From Staphylococcus condimenti (GTDB taxonomy: Bacteria > Bacillota > Bacilli > Staphylococcales > Staphylococcaceae): a stretch of DNA of 64,000 nucleotides. Positions 58,303-64,000 of the stretch are shown here, one piece after another. The first letter of the stretch is position 1, and each line of letters begins with the position of its first letter. Location: the NCBI RefSeq assembly GCF_001618885.1, contig NZ_CP015114.1, positions 1,116,001 through 1,180,000 of the forward strand, given 5' to 3'. The translations under genes were made by a program, and so were the position numbers. A model generated the notes under the pieces. That model saw only the letters and a program-made list of their open reading frames with translations, did no database searches and was not told the origin of the DNA.

Positions 58303-59712
58303 TTATTCTTCTTTATCTTTACGGTCTTTCTTATCTTTTTTATCTTTGTGATGTTTATCTTTATGATTTTTATCGTCATCGCTATCTTCTTCAATTTCTT
58401 CTTTACGCTCTTCATTATATTCATATTTTAAAATGACTGAAATGATTTGATGATTATCAATTTCTGAAATAATCCATCGATCATAAAAAGTATCTACATA
58501 ATCGTTTTGTTGCAAGTTAGTGTTATGTGCTTGCAACCAACCGCCGATTGTATCAATATCATCCGAATCTTCAAATTCAATACCGAAGTCATCTGTTAAA
58601 TCTTCAAGTAACACACGTCCATTAATTTGATACGTGTTTTCTCCCAATTTAACAACATCATTGACTTCATTTTCATCAAATTCATCTCGAATTTCACCGA
58701 CGATTTCTTCTAAAATATCTTCCATTGTTAAAATACCGGCTGTCCCACCATATTCATCAATAATCAAACTGATATGCACACGTTCACGCTGCATTCTGAT
58801 TAATGCATCACTGATACGTGTAGTTTCAGAAATTAACGGCAACTCATGAATATAATTGCTGATTTTAATAGGTTTGCCTGATGCATATTCTGTTAAAAAT
58901 TCTTTCACATTGATAAAACCTTTAATATGGTCCTTATCTCCATCCTCTGTAATAGGATAACGTGTGAATTGATATTCTCTGATTGTTTCTAACAATTCAT
59001 TAACAGTAAACGGTTCATTTAATGTTGACATTTGTGTTCTAGGAACCATGACATCTTTAGCTTGTCTTTCATCAAATGAAAAAATATTTTGCATATAAGC
59101 CAACTCTGTTTGGTTAATTTCACCGCTATTATAACTGTTATTAATAATCATTTTGATTTCTTCCTCAGACATCGCATCGTTATTTTCGTCGGGATCAATT
59201 CCAAAGATGCGAATAATCATACGTGCTGAGCCATTCATTAACCAAATTAATGGTTTCATAATCAAACCGAAATAATATAGCGGACGTGCATATAATAACG
59301 CCACTCTTTCAGTATGTTGAATCGCGAATGATTTAGGTGCTAATTCACCAATGACCACATGCAAGTAAGTAACAACTAAAAACGAAACAATCAAAGAAAC
59401 TGTCGTAGTTAGCGCATCTGGTAATGGCAATAGAACAAATAAAGGATGTAGTAATTTTTCGAAAACTGGTTCTCCTAACCAACCTAATCCTAAAGATGTA
59501 ACCGTAATACCAAGTTGGCAGGCAGATAAATAATAATCAAGATTTGTAATCATCTTCTTGACCACTTTTGCACTACCGTTTCCTTCTGCTATCATTTCCT
59601 CAATTTTCGTTGCTCTTACTTTTACTAGAGCAAATTCAGATCCTACAAAGACTGTAGTTAAAGCGATTAAAAATATAAATATAACTAAATTTATTATGGT
59701 CGTACTATCCAA
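58303..59712 (-). CDS. mpfA: CNNM/CorC-family membrane protein, MpfA-like magnesium protection factor
   Basis: Membrane protein of the CNNM family linked to magnesium efflux or tolerance. N-terminal DUF21 domain (about 1-195, three or four helices; [17 protein letters not shown] and [23 protein letters not shown]). A CBS pair (about 210-335; [43 protein letters not shown]) and a CorC_HlyC domain (about 350-435) follow. The last 30 residues are almost only Lys, Asp, Glu and His. The start is TTG, 22 bases from its Shine-Dalgarno with a hairpin between. The gene symbol is by family and synteny. Confidence 0.88.
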   Translation of the reverse strand: MDSTTIINLVIFIFLIALTTVFVGSEFALVKVRATKIEEMIAEGNGSAKVVKKMITNLDYYLSACQLGITVTSLGLGWLGEPVFEKLLHPLFVLLPLPDALTTTVSLIVSFLVVTYLHVVIGELAPKSFAIQHTERVALLYARPLYYFGLIMKPLIWLMNGSARMIIRIFGIDPDENNDAMSEEEIKMIINNSYNSGEINQTELAYMQNIFSFDERQAKDVMVPRTQMSTLNEPFTVNELLETIREYQFTRYPITEDGDKDHIKGFINVKEFLTEYASGKPIKISNYIHELPLISETTRISDALIRMQRERVHISLIIDEYGGTAGILTMEDILEEIVGEIRDEFDENEVNDVVKLGENTYQINGRVLLEDLTDDFGIEFEDSDDIDTIGGWLQAHNTNLQQNDYVDTFYDRWIISEIDNHQIISVILKYEYNEERKEEIEEDSDDDKNHKDKHHKDKKDKKDRKDKEE

Positions 59713-59742
59713 TTAGTTCCCTATTGCTAGGGATTCACCTCC
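59713..59742 (-). promoter_or_regulatory. Shine-Dalgarno, GCAA hairpin and TTG start of mpfA
   Basis: GGAGGTGA (59735-59742) lies 22 bases before the TTG start. Between them is CCCTA-GCAA-TAGGG (59719-59732), a perfect 5-bp stem with a GNRA tetraloop. Folding it leaves about 8 bases between ribosome site and start, a normal distance. Confidence 0.7.
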
Positions 59743-59959
59743 AAAATTAAATGCCACTGTGTACGGCATTGATGTATATTCCGTAATGCTTAATGTTACA
59801 TGAATTAAAGCTACATCCTTCCCATGATCACAGCGACACCTCCCAACTTGCGTAAAATCTAACAAGACTATCATACCATAGTAGCTCATGTAATAGTAAA
59901 TTATTTGGACGTCTTTACTCAGAATTTAATCACATAATTCCATCACATTTTATATGATA

Positions 59960-60028
59960 CAAAAAAACAGCTGAGTACAAAGACAACAAGTTATATCTGC
60001 AAGTTGTCTTTGCTCAACTGTTTTTTTG
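59960..60028 (-). terminator. Terminator of fruA
   Basis: Long imperfect stem: AAAACAG-TGAG-CAAAGACAAC paired with GTTGTCTTTG-CTCA-CTGTTTT, then U-run on the minus strand. Confidence 0.88.
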
Positions 60029-60134
60029 AATATATTCATTTACCTACCACAGTAAATATTATTCTCAAAGTGATTCTAATTTAAAGAAGCACCTTATATA
60101 TAATGCGATAAATTGTATTAAATTTCAAATATGA

Positions 60135-62093
60135 TTATTCGTCCATAGATTCTGATGCTTCAATTTCATCAGCTGTTGGTTTACGTTTCAATAAACCATA
60201 GATTAAAGCGCCGATAACTGAACCAATAATAATTGCTAATAATGTTTGTAAAGAGTGGCTCCAGTCTGTACCAAATATTACAAAGATACCACCATGCGGC
60301 GCACGAATTGATGATCCTAAAGCAAGCGCGATAGCACCAGCTACACCAGAACCAACCATCATGGATGGAATAACTCTTAATGGATCAGCTGCAGCAAATG
60401 GAATAGCACCTTCTGTAATAAATGAAGCACCCATTACAAAGTTAGGAACGATTGAACCGCGTTGCGCTTTTGTAAATTTACGTTTAAATATAATCATCGC
60501 TAAAGCAATTGCGATTGGCGGAACCATACCACCAACCATTGCTGCTGTAATTGGCGCAGCATTACCTTCTGTTAAAGCAGCTGTTGCAAATACATATGCA
60601 GCTTTGTTGAAAGGTCCACCCATATCAATGGCCATCATCGCACCGATAACAAGACCTAAAAGCATAATGTTAGTTCCTGATAAACTGTTTAATCCATTTA
60701 ATAATAAATGATTAATCCAAGATGCTGGCGGGTTGAATACATATATCATAAGCAAACCAGTAATTGTTACAGATAATACTGGATAGATTAATGTAGGTTT
60801 TAAACCTTCCAATGATTGTGGCATGCGACGTGTCATCGCTTTAATGCCTTCAGTTAAATAACCTGCTAAGAAACCAGCGATAATACCACCGATAAATCCT
60901 GAGTCACCGCTAATCGCTAACATACCACCAACTAAACCTGCTGCCATACCTGGTTTATCTGCGATACTACGTGCGATGAATGCAGCAAGGATTGGAATAA
61001 TCAATGCAAAGGCACTGTTTTTACCTATATTCCAAAGTTGCTCGGCAAAAGCATTATAATCTGAAGATTTCGGATCAAATGAGTTAGTACCGAACATAAA
61101 TGCAATTGCCATTAAAATACCACCGGCAATAACAAGTGGTAACATATTAGAAACACCGTTCATTAAATGTTTATAAATTGTTTTACCAACACTTTGTTTT
61201 TCAGTTTTACCACCTGCAGCACCTTGAGCACCTTTACTATGTCCTTCTTTCGCTCTAAAAGGTGTACGATCAGTAGCTAGTGCTAAATCAATAAGTTCAC
61301 CTGGACGTTTAATCCCGTCTGCTACTGGAACTTGAACCACATTTTTACCATCAAAACGATCTGTTTCAACATGTACATCCGCAGCAACAATAATTCCTTC
61401 AGCTTTTTCGATATCTTCTGAAGTTAAACGATTTTTAATACCGCTTGAACCGTTTGTTTCAACTTTCATTTTGACGCCCATTTTTTTAGCTTGTTTCAGT
61501 AATGCATCTTTTGCCATATACGTGTGAGCAATACCTGTAGGACAAGCTGTTACACCTAATACATATGGTTCATTGTCTGCTGTTTCTTTGTTATCTGCAG
61601 CTGGGTCTACAGATGCTTCTTCATCTTCATCCGGCGCTTCATCATCTGCTTTATCAATAATTGCTAAAACCTCTTCTGGTGTTTCAGCATGCAGTAATGC
61701 TTCTCTCACATTATCATCCATTAAAATACCTGACAATTTTGCTAAAGCATCCAAATGCGTTTGAGCTCCGCCTTCAGGCGCTGCTATCATGAAGAATAAA
61801 TGTGCGGGTTGCCCGTCCAAACTTTGATAGTCTACACCTTCTTTAGATTTCCCAAATGCAATTGCTGGTTTCTTTACAGCTGCTACTTTCGCATGCGGAA
61901 TCGCTATTCCTTCTCCGATTCCTGTTGTACTTTGACCTTCTCTTGCAAAAATCGCCTCTTTAAACGCTGCTTTATCGCTTAAAATACCTGCTTGATCTAA
62001 TTGATCAACAAGTGTATCTATGACACCGTCTTTAGTCGTTGCATCAATATCCATTGCGATAGTATCGCGTGTTAACAATTCAGTTATTCTCAT
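60135..62093 (-). CDS. fruA: PTS fructose transporter, fused IIABC
   Basis: Imports fructose and phosphorylates it to fructose-1-phosphate. IIA domain (about 1-150) with the phospho-His in IAIPHAKV. IIB (about 170-270) with the phospho-Cys in VTACPTGIAHTYMA. IIC (about 305-640) has eight or more helices, including NKAAYVFATAAL and ASFITEGAIPFAAADP. 652 residues, usual for the fused enzyme. Last gene of fruR-fruK-fruA. Confidence 0.96.
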   Translation of the reverse strand: MRITELLTRDTIAMDIDATTKDGVIDTLVDQLDQAGILSDKAAFKEAIFAREGQSTTGIGEGIAIPHAKVAAVKKPAIAFGKSKEGVDYQSLDGQPAHLFFMIAAPEGGAQTHLDALAKLSGILMDDNVREALLHAETPEEVLAIIDKADDEAPDEDEEASVDPAADNKETADNEPYVLGVTACPTGIAHTYMAKDALLKQAKKMGVKMKVETNGSSGIKNRLTSEDIEKAEGIIVAADVHVETDRFDGKNVVQVPVADGIKRPGELIDLALATDRTPFRAKEGHSKGAQGAAGGKTEKQSVGKTIYKHLMNGVSNMLPLVIAGGILMAIAFMFGTNSFDPKSSDYNAFAEQLWNIGKNSAFALIIPILAAFIARSIADKPGMAAGLVGGMLAISGDSGFIGGIIAGFLAGYLTEGIKAMTRRMPQSLEGLKPTLIYPVLSVTITGLLMIYVFNPPASWINHLLLNGLNSLSGTNIMLLGLVIGAMMAIDMGGPFNKAAYVFATAALTEGNAAPITAAMVGGMVPPIAIALAMIIFKRKFTKAQRGSIVPNFVMGASFITEGAIPFAAADPLRVIPSMMVGSGVAGAIALALGSSIRAPHGGIFVIFGTDWSHSLQTLLAIIIGSVIGALIYGLLKRKPTADEIEASESMDE

Positions 62094-62099
62094 TCATTG

Positions 62100-63020
62100 T
62101 CACTCCTTTTCCAAATCCGCCAAAACAATTTTTTCTTTTACCGCTTCAATCATTTCTTTTTCCGCTAAATCATCACTAAATGCTGTTGCAGTTCCTGAAG
62201 CTACTGCATTTCGAAATGCTTCTTCAACACTCATGCCCTTTTCTAATCCAGCAATCATACCAGCTACCGTACTGTCTCCTGACCCAACAGTATTCACTAC
62301 ATCACCTTTTGGAACTTCAGCTTTTAATTGATGCGTCTCATCAATATAAATTGCACCATCGCCACCAAGTGATACAATCACTGCATGCGCACCTTTCGCT
62401 AAAATTTCTTTTCCGAAACGTACAACATCTGCGTCTGAATTAATTTCAGTATCAAACATGACTTCTAATTCATCTTTATTCGGTTTGATAAAGAACGGAT
62501 GATAAGGAAGTACTGCTTCTACTAAATGTTTTTCTGCATCCACAACCAATTTCGCGCCCGTTTCTTTTGTAATCTGAGCAATTTGTTCATAAGCATCGTC
62601 CGGGATACTTTTTGGTACGCTTCCCGCAACCACCACTGTATCTTCTGGTGTAGTAAGTTTTATTTGAGAAAGTAAAGCTTGGAAAGCATCTTCAGAAATT
62701 GTTGGTCCATTCGCATTGATTTCTGTTTCATTACCTGATTTAAGCTTAACGTTGATACGCGTATCTTCATCTACTTCAATAAACCCAGTTGGAATTTCTG
62801 CTTTTTCTAATGCATCTTTAATGAATTTTCCTGGAAAACCGCCGATAAATCCTAATGCAGTTGAAGTTGTACCATGTGTTTGAAGTACACGTGATACATT
62901 AATTCCTTTACCGCCTGCAAATTTATAAGTGGCAGCTGCTCGATTCAAACCACCAGTGTTAAACCCATCAACTTTCATTACATAATCAATAGATGGATTA
63001 AATGTTACTGTATAGATCAT
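62100..63020 (-). CDS. fruK: 1-phosphofructokinase
   Basis: Converts fructose-1-phosphate to fructose-1,6-bisphosphate. PfkB/ribokinase fold: GGKGINVSRVLQTHG (about 37-51), KPNKDELEVMF (about 186-196) and the anion-hole motif TVGSGDSTVAGM with catalytic Asp (about 247-258). 306 residues. Start overlaps the fruR stop by 4 bases; fruA follows 6 bases after. Confidence 0.96.
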   Translation of the reverse strand: MIYTVTFNPSIDYVMKVDGFNTGGLNRAAATYKFAGGKGINVSRVLQTHGTTSTALGFIGGFPGKFIKDALEKAEIPTGFIEVDEDTRINVKLKSGNETEINANGPTISEDAFQALLSQIKLTTPEDTVVVAGSVPKSIPDDAYEQIAQITKETGAKLVVDAEKHLVEAVLPYHPFFIKPNKDELEVMFDTEINSDADVVRFGKEILAKGAHAVIVSLGGDGAIYIDETHQLKAEVPKGDVVNTVGSGDSTVAGMIAGLEKGMSVEEAFRNAVASGTATAFSDDLAEKEMIEAVKEKIVLADLEKE

Positions 63021-63781
63021 GATTGTCCTCCTTTTATTACAAATCGATTGCGATATGCTTTAATATCTTGACGTTGAAGTGCTTTTTCAGATGTTAAAAG
63101 CAAAGCATGTTTATTTTGCGGTATTTGAACATCAGCAAAATATGTATGCGCGAATTTGGATGAATCAATTAATATATAAATCTGTGCACCAGATTTCATC
63201 GCCGTTTCTTTTACATAAGCTTCTTGCTCATCAGGTGTGGTCAATCCTTTTTCTAAATCAACACCATTCATGCCGATAAACACTTTGTCGAAATGATACC
63301 TTTTTATAGTTTCGATTGCTTTTGGTCCTACTGCAGCAAGTGTGTTAGCTTTCACATCTCCGCCGACAATGATTGTTTTAAATCCTTTTTGCAATAATGC
63401 TTCAACATGCGTTAAGCCATTAGTTACAACAACTATATTCTCTGCAGTGATATACTCAACCATTTCATATGTTGAAGATCCTGCATCAATATAGATACAA
63501 TCATTATCTTCTATTTTCATGGCCGCAATTTTAGCAATTTCTCTTTTTTCTTGCGTATTGCGTACTTGCTTCTCAGATAATTTCGGCTCATTAAGAGACG
63601 TTGTTTTCAAAGTTGCACCGCCATGCACACGTTGCAATTTACCTTGCTGCTGTAACTTAGACAAATCGCGCCGAATAGTAGAAGCGCTGCATCCAGTCAT
63701 TTTAATAAGCTCTTGCAAAGTGAGAAATTCTTTTTCTTTTAATAAGTTAATGATGACTTCAAATCGTTTCTCAGTAATCAT
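63017..63781 (-). CDS. fruR: DeoR-family regulator of the fructose operon
   Basis: Transcriptional repressor, with fructose-1-phosphate the likely effector. N-terminal HTH (about 1-57) with the DeoR signature FLTLQELIKMTGCSASTIRRDLSKLQQQGKLQRVHGG. The C-terminal sugar-phosphate sensor domain contains YIDAGSSTYEMVEYI and VVTNGLTHVEALLQ. 254 residues. First gene of the operon; ribosome site GAGGTGG. A cre site lies just upstream. Confidence 0.93.
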   Translation of the reverse strand: MITEKRFEVIINLLKEKEFLTLQELIKMTGCSASTIRRDLSKLQQQGKLQRVHGGATLKTTSLNEPKLSEKQVRNTQEKREIAKIAAMKIEDNDCIYIDAGSSTYEMVEYITAENIVVVTNGLTHVEALLQKGFKTIIVGGDVKANTLAAVGPKAIETIKRYHFDKVFIGMNGVDLEKGLTTPDEQEAYVKETAMKSGAQIYILIDSSKFAHTYFADVQIPQNKHALLLTSEKALQRQDIKAYRNRFVIKGGQS

Positions 63782-63810
63782 ATCGCCACCTCATTTCTAT
63801 TTTATTATAA

Positions 63811-63824
63811 TGTTTCCGCTTACA
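63811..63824 (-). promoter_or_regulatory. CcpA site (cre) of fruR-fruK-fruA
   Basis: On the minus strand TGTAAGCGGAAACA, one mismatch to the cre consensus TGWAANCGNTNWCA. It lies 30 bases before the fruR start, near the promoter, so catabolite repression of the fructose operon is likely. Confidence 0.75.
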
Positions 63825-63907
63825 AATTTCAACCAAAAACTTTCATTTTCATTCAAAAACAATCATTTTGTGACAAATAAAAGAAGATGAACTTTTGTCC
63901 ATCTTCC

Positions 63908-64000
63908 TTAGTTAACATGATGATTTGCTACATCTGCTATTTTTGCCTTTGTCACCTTAGCTAAGTCTTCAACATTTACTTCCATTTGAACACCACGATG
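63908..64000 (-). CDS. C-terminal end of a gene cut by the window edge
   Basis: A minus-strand frame of 30 residues (RGVQMEVNVEDLAKVTKAKI, then ADVANHHVN) ends at TAA 63908-63910. The start is outside the window. Codon use looks like a real gene, and the frame is the only long one at the edge. I do not recognise the family from this fragment. Confidence 0.5.
   Translation of the reverse strand, partial: HRGVQMEVNVEDLAKVTKAKIADVANHHVN

Larger units (their letters stand above)
59713..60134. other. Intergenic region: mpfA leader and fruA terminator
   Basis: 422 bases. Left: the structured mpfA leader with a hairpin at the ribosome site and a likely extended -10 (TATGAT, 59870-59875), giving a leader of about 150 nt. 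Right: the fruA terminator. I recognise no known riboswitch class. Confidence 0.6.

Noticed and set aside
59713..59875. M-box or yybP-ykoY riboswitch before mpfA
   Set aside because: The metal-related gene prompted the search, but the conserved bases of either class are not there. Kept only as an unclassified leader.

Overview
The window is chromosomal core sequence of a low-GC Gram-positive coccus, almost certainly a coagulase-negative Staphylococcus. The evidence is the gene content and order: lipoteichoic acid synthase of the exact staphylococcal length with matching catalytic and cleavage residues, a complete saePQRS operon, sstABCD, nrdIEF, fakB1, gdpS and a LysM-CHAP cell-wall hydrolase, in the order I recall for this part of the S. 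aureus chromosome. I cannot fix the species. No tRNA, rRNA, IS element, prophage or CRISPR array is visible, and base use is even throughout.

Layout. 1-10985 (mostly minus strand): LysM-CHAP hydrolase, prfB (with a programmed +1 frameshift), secA, hpf, comFC/comFA, fakB1, a YigZ/IMPACT protein, and tagO. 11260-20174: gdpS, a split ThrE-type exporter, pepT, glycerate kinase, a bacilliredoxin gene interrupted by a nonsense codon, a YkyA-like lipoprotein, a GrpB-like protein, murB, a CHY zinc-finger protein and a small membrane protein. 20333-27999: siderophore uptake sstABCD behind a perfect Fur box, then class Ib ribonucleotide reductase nrdIEF behind a long leader with NrdR boxes. 28879-33746: EamA transporter plus queF, then two tandem POT peptide transporters. 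33888-43000: a methyltransferase with a Fur box, a deoxyribonucleotidase, hisC, the osmolyte ABC transporter opuBA-opuBB, recQ and an ABC-F ATPase. 43187-50082: ltaS, pxpBC and pabABC. 50217-52227: a preQ1 riboswitch and queCDE. 52383-55404: membrane proteins, an aldo/keto reductase and the iron-sulfur repair protein Ric/ScdA. 55455-63781: saePQRS, an MpfA-like CNNM/CorC protein, and the fructose operon fruR-fruK-fruA. The right edge cuts a minus-strand gene.

Connected functions: envelope assembly (tagO, ltaS, murB, hydrolase) with the virulence or envelope-stress regulator SaeRS; iron and redox (sst, nrdIEF, ric, Fur); queuosine (queCDE under preQ1 control, queF elsewhere, possibly with its own transporter); folate (pabABC). 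I found no clearly new multi-gene system. The less ordinary signals are mostly regulatory RNA and DNA: a GNRA-loop hairpin between the Shine-Dalgarno and start codon of mpfA, a Fur box before an unusual methyltransferase, a spaced NrdR box pair at the nrdI promoter, phased SaeR half-sites before saeP, three phased WalR half-sites before the LysM-CHAP gene, a 121-nt intergenic palindrome at 45189-45309, and the brxC nonsense mutation.
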